Positions 1 through 6,022 of a stretch of 35,699 bases of DNA are shown one piece after another. A program made the position numbers and the translations under genes. Position 1 is the stretch's first letter; each line of letters opens with the position of its first letter. The DNA comes from Candidatus Polarisedimenticolia bacterium (lineage in GTDB: Bacteria > Acidobacteriota > Polarisedimenticolia > Gp22-AA2): positions 1 through 35,699 of the forward strand of contig DASYUH010000088.1 of assembly GCA_036001465.1 (NCBI GenBank). The letters are read 5' to 3'. The notes beneath the pieces were generated by a model. The model was given only the letters and a program-made list of their open reading frames with translations. It made no database searches and was not told where the DNA came from.

Positions 1-40
1 CCTCCGCGCGGGCGGTAAGCATCGCCAATCGGGAACGGCC

Positions 41-137
41 GCCGAACTACCGGTTGCAGGCGGCGGTGGGCGGGTTGGGAGGTGCTGGGCCGGCGCGTTG
101 GGCGTTCGCCCCCCGCGCCTGAACCGGGGCGTTGGGC
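41..137 (+). repeat. attC site 1
   Basis: R'' GCCGAAC is at 41-47, L'' at 50-62, L' at 116-127 and R' GTTGGGC at 131-137. L'' (ccggttGcaggcg) pairs with L' (cgcctgaaccgg) except for one extra G, the extrahelical base typical of attC. It closes a cassette whose gene lies left of the window; the 40 bases before it show no gene. Roughly 97 bp long, within the usual attC range. Confidence 0.8.
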
Positions 138-148
138 GGACTAGCGCA

Positions 149-505
149 ATGACTGATCAGAACGTGAACGAAGCGCCGCGTGTCGAATTCGACGAGGCCG
201 GCATTGCCGCTTGGTTTAGCGGAGCCCGCCAGTTTTACGTCCGGTGGTGTGATATTCGGACCGTTGAGATTGAAGTAGTCACCTCTGGAGAAGTGTATGC
301 GGAGGCGTTCTGGGCGATTAACGGTTCGCAGTCCACCCCGGGCAATTTTGCGTTTTATGCCCCAGTCGAGCTAGTAGTCGGTGGAGACGAACTCACAGCA
401 AAGCTCAGTTCCATGGAAGGCTTCGACCACGAGGCATTCAAACGGGCGCGGATCGCTGAGGACCGTGGTGAAGAAGGTACGTTCTTGTGTTGGCGCAGCA
501 AATAG
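149..505 (+). CDS. Cassette A: small protein of unknown function
   Basis: This encodes 118 residues, soluble, with no signal peptide or membrane segment. The ATG at 149 is chosen because it lies 12 bases after the attC core. An upstream in-frame TTG at 98 would run translation through the attC site and is unlikely. The protein has an alternating beta-strand pattern in its first half (a stretch around VRWCDIRTVEIEVV), which resembles small PH-like or immunity-type folds. It ends with a conserved-looking Phe-x-Cys-Trp. I do not recognise the family. Single genes without their own clear promoter, placed immediately after attC, are normal for integron cassettes; expression would depend on upstream transcription. 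No strong Shine-Dalgarno is visible. Confidence 0.75.
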   Translation: MTDQNVNEAPRVEFDEAGIAAWFSGARQFYVRWCDIRTVEIEVVTSGEVYAEAFWAINGSQSTPGNFAFYAPVELVVGGDELTAKLSSMEGFDHEAFKRARIAEDRGEEGTFLCWRSK

Positions 506-533
506 CCCATTACGTGTCTAGTCTCGAAGAGCC

Positions 534-626
534 GCCCAACAACCGGCTGAAGCTGGCGGCGCGCGGGGGGCCGTGGCGGATTGAGAGGCTGCGCACGCGC
601 GCCGCAGCTTAGCCGGGGCGTTGGGC
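534..626 (+). repeat. attC site 2
   Basis: R'' GCCCAAC is at 534-540, L'' ccggctGaagctg at 543-555, L' cagcttagccgg at 605-616 and R' GTTGGGC at 620-626. L'' and L' pair over 12 bases with a single extra G in L''. R'' is the exact reverse complement of the start of cassette A (GTTGGGC at 131). The central part is nearly identical to that of attC site 5. This is the clearest attC in the window. Confidence 0.9.
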
Positions 627-769
627 CGACAGAGGCGCGGAGTACCTCGATTGGCTGGGCAAACCATTGACGAGGCTCGAATGGGTTGGTAAGCACCTTG
701 AACGAGCGGCGCTTTGCGGCTGTGCCACCGTTTGTCTTGCAGCCGGTATCTGTAGAGGAGGGTGGTATT

Positions 770-1477
770 ATGCGAAGACCTTTTGCATACTTCGCTATTG
801 TGGTGATTCTGTTTGTATTGGCTAGCTCCTGCGAGCAACCTCCTACAGACACGATCAACCCTGCAAATGCAACCGCTAATACCGAGGCGGCTGCTGGCAA
901 TCCGGCACTGAACGAGGCGGCAGTCGACTCATACCTTGCCGGGTACGCGGCAGCAATGTCGACGCGTGACTTCAGCGCTCTTAATAGGGCGTGGGCTGAC
1001 GAGTTTACGTTTGTCAGCCACGACGGCGAGATTTTCACTAAGGCGCAGCTCCTTGAATTGTTCAAGTCGGGCACCGAGAAGTTCGAATCACTCGTCTTTG
1101 AAGACGCAAAAACTCGAATTTACGGTGATACGGCCGTTGTCACCGCAAACAGCACTCAGAAGGCGACTCTAGAGGGGAAGGATCACAGCGGCACCGCCAG
1201 GGTCTCAATTGTGTTGGTGATGGTGCGACAGGGATGGCGAATGGTTCTGGCGCAGCTGGCTGAGCTAAAGCCATCGACGAAGCCAGCTAGAGCGACTATC
1301 AGCATGGGCGGCAATACGAATACCGGGGCAAGGCCCCAGTGGATGTTGACGCCGATTCGTTCAGGGCCCATGGTGCGACCGAACATGGTAGACCAGCGGG
1401 CCAACTACCCGCTGCAGCCGTCGGCGGCCAGCGGGTCTGAGGTTGACGTCAGGAGGTCCTGCGCCCGCCGCGCCTGA
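770..1477 (+). CDS. Cassette B: exported SnoaL/DUF4440-like protein
   Basis: 235 residues. The ATG at 770 follows a GAGGAGG ribosome site at 756-762; longer in-frame starts from 686 lack this. Residues 1-21 form a signal peptide ending in a lipobox-like Leu-Ala-Ser-Ser-Cys, so the protein is probably a lipoprotein. Residues of about 55-170 (a stretch beginning VDSYLAGYAAAMSTRDF and ending in the GWRMVLAQ region) match the cone-shaped NTF2-like/DUF4440 fold, known in stress proteins, hydrolases and isomerases; function cannot be predicted. The C-terminal 30 residues are encoded by the attC site itself: the stop TGA lies in its L' arm, so the real domain ends earlier and the tail is a by-product of cassette structure. 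Confidence 0.75.
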   Translation: MRRPFAYFAIVVILFVLASSCEQPPTDTINPANATANTEAAAGNPALNEAAVDSYLAGYAAAMSTRDFSALNRAWADEFTFVSHDGEIFTKAQLLELFKSGTEKFESLVFEDAKTRIYGDTAVVTANSTQKATLEGKDHSGTARVSIVLVMVRQGWRMVLAQLAELKPSTKPARATISMGGNTNTGARPQWMLTPIRSGPMVRPNMVDQRANYPLQPSAASGSEVDVRRSCARRA

Positions 1478-1492
1478 GCGGGAACGTCAGGC
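1399..1492 (+). repeat. attC site 3 with atypical core
   Basis: R'' GGCCAAC is at 1399-1405, L'' cccgctGcagccg at 1408-1420, L' cgcctgagcggg at 1471-1482 and the R' position at 1486-1492 reads GTCAGGC instead of GTTRRRY. L''/L' pairing has the extra G and one mismatch. The variant core is not a misreading: the following cassette ends with R'' GCCTAAC (1975), which matches it at all but the substituted base. Confidence 0.75.
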
Positions 1493-1544
1493 GACCTGAA
1501 GCTGCTGACGAGTCGAGATACATCAAAGAGGAGGATCACCCCTT

Positions 1545-1991
1545 ATGAAACTCATGAACATGGAGCGGGCAAGGCAAATCACAGTTTTCCTATTACGCGT
1601 CGTTGCCGGCCTGCTGTTTCTCCAAGCTGGAGGCATGAAGATCTTTGATTGGTTCGGCGGAGTCCCCGCCCAGTACGGGGGACACCCGCCGATGATGTCA
1701 CAGACGTGGATCGGAGGTGTGCTGGAGTTTTACGGCGGCACTGCGATCCTGCTCGGGCTCTTCACCCAACCGGTCGCCTTTGTCTTGTCGGGGGAGATGG
1801 CAGTGGCCTATTTTCAGTTTCATCAGCCCGGCGGCGCCTGGCCCATCCAAAACCACGGGGAGCCCGCCGTGCTGCTTTGCTTCATATTCATGTTTTTCGC
1901 CTCGCACGGCGCCGGGAGTTGGAGCGTCGACGGTTTCGTCCGGCGAAGGAGGCAAATGCACGGAGGTATGGGTCGCCTAACAAGCGCGTGA
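1545..1991 (+). CDS. Cassette C: DoxX-family membrane protein
   Basis: 148 residues with four hydrophobic helices (about residues 10-30, 55-75, 80-95 and 108-124). The family signature is an N-terminal LLRVVAGLLFLQAGGMKIF stretch, followed by a conserved histidine/proline loop and FYGGTAILLGLFTQP. DoxX-like proteins are inner-membrane proteins linked in some species to quinone or thiosulfate oxidation and oxidative stress; the specific role here is unknown. AGAGGAGG at 1527-1534 is a strong ribosome site for the ATG at 1545. The last codons run into attC site 4, and the TGA stop (1989-1991) overlaps the L'' arm. DoxX genes are known integron cargo. Confidence 0.9.
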   Translation: MKLMNMERARQITVFLLRVVAGLLFLQAGGMKIFDWFGGVPAQYGGHPPMMSQTWIGGVLEFYGGTAILLGLFTQPVAFVLSGEMAVAYFQFHQPGGAWPIQNHGEPAVLLCFIFMFFASHGAGSWSVDGFVRRRRQMHGGMGRLTSA

Positions 1992-2076
1992 ACCTGACGG
2001 TCCGTTCCGTCACGCGCCTTGCAAGAACGGCAAGGCGCGCGCCGGTCCGGCCCGCAGGTTATGCGGGGCGTTATGC
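1975..2076 (+). repeat. attC site 4
   Basis: R'' GCCTAAC is at 1975-1981, L'' cgcgtGaacctg at 1985-1996, L' caggttatgcg at 2055-2065 and R' GTTATGC at 2070-2076. An internal stem (cgccttgc/gcaaggcg, about 2014-2037) forms the variable terminal structure. R'' matches the start of cassette C (GTCAGGCGACC at 1486) over 11 bases with one mismatch. Confidence 0.85.
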
Positions 2077-2119
2077 GTACTGATTGCATCCGGGCCAGTG
2101 CCGGCGTAAACTTTGGGAC

Positions 2120-2341
2120 ATGAGTCCAGCCCAGCTTGAAGAAATTCTGAGCCTCAGTATCGAGGAGCGTATCCAACTTGTTGAGGCCGCGTGGGATAGC
2201 ATCGCTCAGCACCCTGAGTCGCTTCCCGTAACCGAGGCCCAACGCAAGGAATTGGACCGTCGCCTCGCCGAGCACCAGAAAGACCCTCGAGCGGCCCGGC
2301 CCTGGTCGGCGGTTCGCGACTCCTTGGCGCGCAAGAAGTGA
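2120..2341 (+). CDS. Cassette D antitoxin, addiction-module component (TIGR02574/PF09720-like)
   Basis: 73 residues, short and charged. The sequence around LEEILSLSIEERIQLVEAAW, followed by PVTEAQRKELDRRL, is the typical pattern of the 'putative addiction module component' antitoxins. These pair with RelE/ParE toxins: the N-terminal helices dimerise and the C-terminal part wraps the toxin. The ATG at 2120 is preferred over the upstream ATG at 2084, which lies close to the attC core and adds an atypical N-terminus. The stop TGA overlaps the GTG start of the next gene (GTGA at 2338-2341), so the two were translationally coupled. Such cassettes are believed to stabilise large arrays. Here the partner toxin is interrupted. 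Confidence 0.88.
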   Translation: MSPAQLEEILSLSIEERIQLVEAAWDSIAQHPESLPVTEAQRKELDRRLAEHQKDPRAARPWSAVRDSLARKK

Positions 2342-2634
2342 CGCTACGCCTCACGCCCGCGGCGGAGGCGGACGTCGAGGGGGTTCTCGGGTAGTACCGA
2401 GAGCGAGGTCATGATCTTGGTGACCAGTTCCTGCAAACCCTTGATCGTTGCCTCGAAACCATCGAGCGCAGCCCGCTTGCCTTCGCGATCGCCCACGGCG
2501 ACATGCGACGCGCCCTACTCCGCCGGTTTCCCTATTGTGTTTTCTACCTCGTATCCGAGCACGAGATCGTGGTGCTGGCCTGCCTACACGGGCACCGAGA
2601 TCCCGAGACCTGGAAGAGTCGGCGAGACGCATAA
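2338..2634 (+). pseudogene. Cassette D toxin, ParE/RelE family, interrupted by in-frame TAG
   Basis: Reading from the GTG at 2338 (overlapping the antitoxin stop) gives a full-length 98-codon ParE/RelE toxin with a single in-frame stop, TAG at 2392-2394 (codon 19). The reading starts with TLRLTPAAEADVE, and after the stop continues YRERGHDLGDQFL, SPLAF, RRALLRRFPYCVFYLV and VVLACLHGHRDPETW, which covers the whole fold including the conserved Arg-Phe-Pro-Tyr strand. In homologues the residue at the stop is usually Trp (Trp-Tyr-x-x-Arg), so one G-to-A change (TGG to TAG) explains it. The frame is otherwise intact, so inactivation looks recent. The TAA stop lies inside the R'' arm of attC site 5. 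Alternatives are a sequencing error or amber suppression. Confidence 0.85.
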
Positions 2635-2715
2635 CATCAGCTGGCGGCGCGCGGGACATCCGTGGCGGATTGAGCGGCTGCGCACGCGCGTCGCAGCTTA
2701 GCCGGGGCGTTGGAC
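2629..2715 (+). repeat. attC site 5, L'' arm shortened
   Basis: R'' GCATAAC is at 2629-2635, L' gcagcttagccgg at 2693-2705 and R' GTTGGAC at 2709-2715. R'' with its flank matches the start of cassette D (GTTATGCGT at 2070) over nine bases. From about 2640 on it is almost the same as attC site 2. The L'' arm, which in site 2 is ccggctgaagctg, is cut to a few bases here (atcagctgg). The extrahelical base and part of the pairing are lost, so folding and recombination should be impaired. Confidence 0.75.
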
Positions 2716-2736
2716 GCCCAGATAATCGAGCACTGT

Positions 2737-3066
2737 ATGGATTATGAAACAGGAGTAAGGTTGAACTGGGTCGCTCTGATCGTGGCCCCGCTCGTCGCGG
2801 GTTGGATCGCAAGCGTGTTCGCTCGCGCAAGCGCCCGGTTGGGATCCGTCTGGCTTCGAGGTTTTCTGGGCACTCTCGCGATCGGTGTCATGCTGGGGGC
2901 CGCTTCCGGCTTGGTCATCGACCTCCTTCACCCGGGCTTCATGCCTCCTGCGACCGTGATGCTGGGAGCCTTAGAGGTGCCCATCAGCGCAGGAGTTGGT
3001 CTCGTCGTCGGATGGGCGTGCGCAAGGAGCGTCGGTCAGCATCGCGTGCCCCAGGACAAGGCGTGA
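2737..3066 (+). CDS. Cassette E: small membrane protein of unknown function
   Basis: 109 residues from ATG 2737, with three hydrophobic segments (roughly residues 8-28, 36-60 and 70-95) separated by short Arg-rich loops. I recognise no family. The start is open to question: an AGGAG at 2751-2755 sits five bases before a TTG at 2761 (Leu-Asn-Trp-Val...), which could be the true start of a 101-residue protein, whereas ATG 2737 has no ribosome site. Placement 22 bases after the attC core fits a cassette gene. A hairpin followed by a T run starts at its stop codon. Confidence 0.65.
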   Translation: MDYETGVRLNWVALIVAPLVAGWIASVFARASARLGSVWLRGFLGTLAIGVMLGAASGLVIDLLHPGFMPPATVMLGALEVPISAGVGLVVGWACARSVGQHRVPQDKA

Positions 3067-3115
3067 TGAGAGGGCGCGCGCGATCTTCATTGCAATGAGG
3101 GAGCACGCCTTTTTT
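3058..3115 (+). terminator. Possible intrinsic terminator after cassette E gene
   Basis: An 8-bp stem, aaggcgtg (3058-3065) with cacgcctt (3104-3111), is followed directly by a T run (3110-3115). Inside the loop is a perfect 12-base palindrome, tcattgcaatga (3087-3098). The outer loop is long for a terminator, so the call is tentative. Confidence 0.4.
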
Positions 3116-3145
3116 GGTTGGGAAGCCACACTGCCCCTGCGCGCC

Positions 3146-3246
3146 GCCTGACTCGCCGCCGCAGCCGACGGCCACCGCTTCACCATCCTCGCAGGTGCTA
3201 CAGTGTCGCGTGCGGTGGCCGCGGCTGAGAGGCAAGGCCGTTGGAC
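3146..3246 (+). repeat. attC-like site 6, divergent left arm
   Basis: The core GTTGGAC is clear at 3240-3246. A long hairpin lies inside it: gcagccgAcggccaccgc (3161-3178) pairs with gcggtggccgcggctg (3212-3227), with one extra A. The best R'' candidate is GCCTGAC at 3146-3152, which does not match the start of cassette E. The site is therefore partly degenerate or misassigned on its left side. Confidence 0.45.
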
Positions 3247-3252
3247 GGCATC

Positions 3253-3849
3253 ATGATGGAGCGTTGCTTGGTCAGCGTCCCCATTCCGAAACACCGAGCC
3301 AGCTGGTCTGATGTCGCGGAGGGTCTGGAAGTCATCATCCCCGCCAGGCGTCACGTCTTCGCGATACTGTTCCTGCCAGTCTGGCTCGCGGGCTGGCTGT
3401 TCGGCGAGGTGATGGTCATCCGGCAGCTCCTCGAAAAACCGGCAGACGGCCAGCCAAGCCTGTTTCTTTTTGTGTGGCTCGTCATGTGGACGGCGTTCGG
3501 TGGTCTGGCGCTGAAGTCCCTGCTCTGGATGCTCTGCGGAAGGGAGCGCGTCGTCCTCCGACCCGATGCGTTGCTTGTCCGCCGCGAACTCTTTGGCATC
3601 GCGCGTGCCCGGGAATATGAGATCGGGAGTATCTCAAATCTTCGGGTGTCTCCGGCGACGTTCAATCCCTGGGATGGTCGGTCGAGCTGGAAACCCGGGG
3701 GTATGTGTGCTGGAGTCATCGCCTTCGACTATGGAGCCAGGACGTTTCGTTTTGCCGAGGGGATCGACGAGGCAGAGGGCCATGACATCGTTGCTCTGAT
3801 GCGACAGCGGCACACGTTCCGAACTTCGCCTGATGCTGTCCAACCATGA
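3253..3849 (+). CDS. Cassette F: membrane protein with PH-like domain
   Basis: 198 residues from the ATG at 3253, nine bases after the core of attC-like site 6 (a second ATG follows at 3256). Two hydrophobic helices lie at about residues 34-58 and 70-95. A cytosolic part follows whose pattern (around VVLRPDALLVRRELFGIAR, then YEIGSISNLRVSP) resembles the bacterial PH-like fold seen in YdbS/YdbT-type membrane proteins. The function is unknown. The stop overlaps the ATG of the next gene (ATGA, 3846-3849). Ten bases just upstream of that overlap (3835-3844) match nine of ten bases expected for this cassette's own R'' arm. Confidence 0.7.
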   Translation: MMERCLVSVPIPKHRASWSDVAEGLEVIIPARRHVFAILFLPVWLAGWLFGEVMVIRQLLEKPADGQPSLFLFVWLVMWTAFGGLALKSLLWMLCGRERVVLRPDALLVRRELFGIARAREYEIGSISNLRVSPATFNPWDGRSSWKPGGMCAGVIAFDYGARTFRFAEGIDEAEGHDIVALMRQRHTFRTSPDAVQP

Positions 3850-4406
3850 AGACATTGCTTGTGAGGACGCTCGATCAGTGGCGCGAATGGCTCACCGGGC
3901 ATCATGCCTCGGTGTCGGAGGTCTGGCTGATCTTCTACAAGCGACACACCGGCGTTGCGTCGATCGCGTACAAGGACGCGCGGGACGAGGCGCTGTGCTT
4001 TGGCTGGGTGGACAGTCTCGTCAAGCGCCTGGACGACCGGCGGTACGCGCAGAAGTTCACGCCGCGCAGAGCGAACAGCCGATGGTCCGCCGTGAATCGG
4101 CAACGCTACGCCGAGCTGAAGGCCAGCGGGCGATTGAAACCGCCAGGGATCGAACGGGCCCCCACCGATCGCGGCTATGGTCCTCGACCACCGCGGCTTC
4201 CGATGCCTTCAAGGCTTCCGGCCTGCATCCAGGCAGAGTTGAGGAATCACCCGAAAGCCTTGCGCCACTTCGAAGCGTTGGCGCCCTCGCAACGCCGGCG
4301 GTATTTCGCCTGGATTGAGTCCGCCAAGCGCGAGGACACGAAACTCAGACGTCTCAAGGAGGCGATTCGCCTCCTGGCTGCCGGCAAAGCGCTGGGACTG
4401 AAATAA
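3846..4406 (+). CDS. YdeI/OmpD-associated (OmdA-like) family protein
   Basis: 186 residues. The N-terminal half has the family pattern: WREWLTGHHASVSEVWLIFYKR, then DEALCFGWVDSLVKRLDDRRYAQKFTPRRANSRWS. The C-terminal half carries the helical YdeI/OmdA segment with AELRNHPKALRHFEALAPSQ and a WIESAKREDTKLRRLKEAIRLL ending. Members are widespread small cytosolic proteins associated with stress phenotypes (bacteriocin protection in some annotations); no enzymatic activity is established. Its ATG overlaps the stop of the preceding gene, and no attC separates the two. It therefore does not stand as an independent cassette. Confidence 0.85.
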   Translation: MKTLLVRTLDQWREWLTGHHASVSEVWLIFYKRHTGVASIAYKDARDEALCFGWVDSLVKRLDDRRYAQKFTPRRANSRWSAVNRQRYAELKASGRLKPPGIERAPTDRGYGPRPPRLPMPSRLPACIQAELRNHPKALRHFEALAPSQRRRYFAWIESAKREDTKLRRLKEAIRLLAAGKALGLK

Positions 4407-4439
4407 GACGTCTTACGCATCCAGACAGGAGAAGCGCCG

Positions 4440-4859
4440 ATGATTGAGCCGAATCCGTTCGAGACGCTACGACAGATCGCCGGAGGTTACTGTCTGTCGC
4501 GTGGCCTGCACGTCGTGGCCAATCTTGCCGTCGCGGACAAGCTGGACGAGACCCCACGAACTGCCGCCGAGCTGGCCACGTCGGTCGGCGCGCACCCTGA
4601 AGCCCTGGGCCGGGTCCTGCGGCTTCTTTCCGCGCACGGCGTGTTCGAATCGTGCGATGGCAAGTTCCGCCACTCGCCGGCGTCTCGAATGCTGCGCGCC
4701 GATCATCCACAGTCCATGCGCGATTACGTGCGGATGTTCGGGTTGCCCCCCTTTTGGGCGACATTCGGGGAGTACGTGGCGCTGTTTGATGCAGCGGGTT
4801 TCTCATTCACACGTGAGATTGAAACGGGCGCCGGCATCTCGATTCTAGAGGGCGCCTGA
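4440..4859 (+). pseudogene. O-methyltransferase reduced to its two ends by an in-frame internal deletion
   Basis: 139 codons, with AGGAG at 4427-4431 before ATG 4440. Residues 1-105 are the N-terminal winged-helix/dimerisation part of plant-type small-molecule O-methyltransferases (FETLRQIAGGYCLSRGLHVV, TAAELATSVGAHPEALGRVL, DYVRMFGLPPFWATFGE). Residues from about 110 (YVALFDAAGFSFTREIETG then AGISILEG) are the extreme C-terminus of the same family. Normal members are about 330-340 residues long. The roughly 200 missing residues contain the whole Rossmann core that binds S-adenosylmethionine and the catalytic histidine. The join is in frame, so a small stable protein may still be made, but it cannot be a methyltransferase. 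It is followed within a few bases by half of an attC site. Confidence 0.8.
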
Positions 4860-4864
4860 CCATC

Positions 4865-4884
4865 GCTTGACCGGGGCGTTCGGC
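4865..4884 (+). repeat. Half attC site 7 (L'-R' only)
   Basis: The sequence cgcttgaccggggc followed by GTTCGGC (4878-4884) has the same L'-spacer-R' layout as attC sites 1, 2 and 5. No matching R''/L'' half can be found in the preceding 150 bases, which are occupied by the end of the deleted methyltransferase. Confidence 0.55.
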
Positions 4885-4933
4885 GGACGCGGCGGCACAC
4901 TACGATGCTTCCTCATGAGAAAGGCGGCCAGAA

Positions 4934-5449
4934 ATGAAGACCCCACATGCACGATGTTCTGCCTTCCCGCCACGATCCACGGTGGCCTGGACGGTGTTCG
5001 CCCTGATGATATCGGTGGCCTGCCCAGCGGCCCCGCCGCCCCAGGTCGGCGAGGCATCGGCGACAGAGGTGGAAGCCGCTTTGAAGGGGTTTGCAGCCGC
5101 CTGGGAGCGCGAGGATGTGGAAGCTGCCGCGGGCACGTTCACACGGGACGCCATCGTGTTTGATCCGGTGCCGCCTGGGAAATTCGAGAATGCCGAGGGA
5201 ATTCGCGCCTGGATCTCCGGGTCCTTCGACACTCTGGAGGGAATCTCCATCAGCCTCTCGCAGCTCCGGGTCCAGACAGCCGGGCAGGTGGCGTGGTGCA
5301 CAGCCCACTTCCTCTTTACAGCTCAACAGGGGGGGATGCCGCTGCGCGCGGAGGGGTACGTGTCCACAGTCTGGGTGCGCCAGGCGGACGGCTCACCCAA
5401 GCTGTCCGTGTTCCACGCCTCTCATCTCCCCGCGCCGACGGGCAGTTAA
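4934..5449 (+). CDS. Cassette H: exported SnoaL/DUF4440-like protein
   Basis: 171 residues. Residues 1-30 form a signal peptide with a possible lipobox ending at Cys30. Residues of about 45-165 show the NTF2-like cone pattern: EVEAALKGFAAAWEREDVEA, FTRDAIVFDPVPPG, RAWISGSFDTLEG, VAWCTAHFLFTAQ, then GYVSTVWVRQADGSPKLSVFHAS. This is the DUF4440/SnoaL_3 type also seen in cassette B, but the sequences are too different to be a recent duplication. The ligand or reaction is unknown. The gene begins about 50 bases after a half attC core and is followed by another partial attC, so it behaves as a cassette. Confidence 0.75.
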   Translation: MKTPHARCSAFPPRSTVAWTVFALMISVACPAAPPPQVGEASATEVEAALKGFAAAWEREDVEAAAGTFTRDAIVFDPVPPGKFENAEGIRAWISGSFDTLEGISISLSQLRVQTAGQVAWCTAHFLFTAQQGGMPLRAEGYVSTVWVRQADGSPKLSVFHASHLPAPTGS

Positions 5450-5479
5450 GATGGCTCCCATAGGGGTTCGCGCCCGCCG

Positions 5480-5501
5480 CGCCTGAGCGGGAGCGTTGCG
5501 C
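5480..5501 (+). repeat. Partial attC site 8 (L'-R')
   Basis: L' cgcctgagcggg at 5480-5491 and R' GTTGCGC at 5495-5501 are almost identical to the right half of attC site 3, including the preceding cgcccgcc stretch. The left half is not recognisable; only a weak GCCGAC-like candidate lies near 5436. This is the last integron-like site seen on the + strand. Confidence 0.55.
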
Positions 5502-5516
5502 GGGCTCGGATCGAGG

Positions 5517-5594
5517 ATGCTCATGGAAATCGGACATGTGGAGGCGATCTTCCGGTATCCCGTGAAGTCCATGGGGGGTCGCTCGCATCGGTTG
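5517..5594 (+). pseudogene. N-terminal fragment of a MOSC-domain protein
   Basis: The ATG at 5517 (or 5523) is followed by about 25 codons reading [19 protein letters not shown], which is the characteristic start of MOSC proteins (molybdenum-cofactor sulfurase C-terminal-like; the N-terminal barrel with the RYPVKSM motif). The similarity then ends and the rest of the domain, including the cysteine used for sulfur transfer, is absent. The frame stays open into the following methyltransferase remnant, but the junction looks like debris, not a fusion protein. Confidence 0.6.
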
Positions 5595-5663
5595 ACTGGC
5601 GGTCGGACAGACCCTACTCTTCCGTGCGGCGATCGAGAGAAGGGAGCGTGGAGACACGATCCG

Positions 5664-6022
5664 ATGACACCCGCAGATGAGGCCAAGTCTGGAAGCGAAG
5701 CGGAGAGGCTGACTCAGTTCCAGCTCCAGGGCCATGCTGCGGAGCGGTACGAGCGGTGGGTCGTGCCGTTCATCAGTGGACCGTGGGTGCCGCCACTCCT
5801 CGATCTTTTGGATTTACGAGCGGGCGAGCGTGTGCTTGACGTCGCATGCGGAACGGGCGTCGTCTCGCGACTCGCGGCGCGTCGGGTGGCCCCCGGCGGC
5901 GCCGTCACAGGCCTCGATCTATGCTCTCGGTCGCCGGACGACTCCCGCTGCCGCAGTATGTCGACGGGTATGGCTTGGCCGTGCCACAGGAGGTCAACGT
6001 GGCGATCGGGCGGGCGGCATAA
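5664..6022 (+). pseudogene. Class I methyltransferase remnant, internally deleted and frameshifted
   Basis: From ATG 5664 the first 85 codons read as the N-terminal half of a SAM-dependent methyltransferase: [19 protein letters not shown], then motif [18 protein letters not shown], then VTGLDL at the acidic ribose-binding position. After 5920 that frame stops making sense. A different frame (5921-6022) continues [16 protein letters not shown], then [16 protein letters not shown] and stop. The second part looks like the post-motif-I start plus the extreme C-terminus of the same family. About 150 residues of the catalytic domain are missing, and the frame is broken at the join. Confidence 0.65.

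Larger units (their letters stand above)
1..5501 (+). mobile_element. Integron gene-cassette array (no integrase in window)
   Basis: At least five recognisable attC sites and three partial ones lie between short genes that all read on the + strand. In the complete sites the arms are R''-L''-...-L'-R', L'' carries one extra base relative to L', and the core is GTTRRRY-like. The first bases of cassettes A (131), C (1486) and D (2070) are reverse complements of the R'' arm at the end of the same cassette (534-540, 1975-1981, 2629-2635), allowing one mismatch for C; cassette B (620) fits only approximately (1399-1405). This is the signature of units that were once circular. Base composition is less GC-rich than the rest of the window. 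No IntI-like reading frame is visible, so the integrase and attI either lie left of the window or are absent (a CALIN). The right boundary is uncertain, because sites decay after 4.8 kb. Confidence 0.85.

Noticed and set aside
98-148. In-frame TTG start for the cassette A gene
   Set aside because: It would translate the L' and R' arms of attC site 1; the ATG 12 bases after the core fits cassette structure better.
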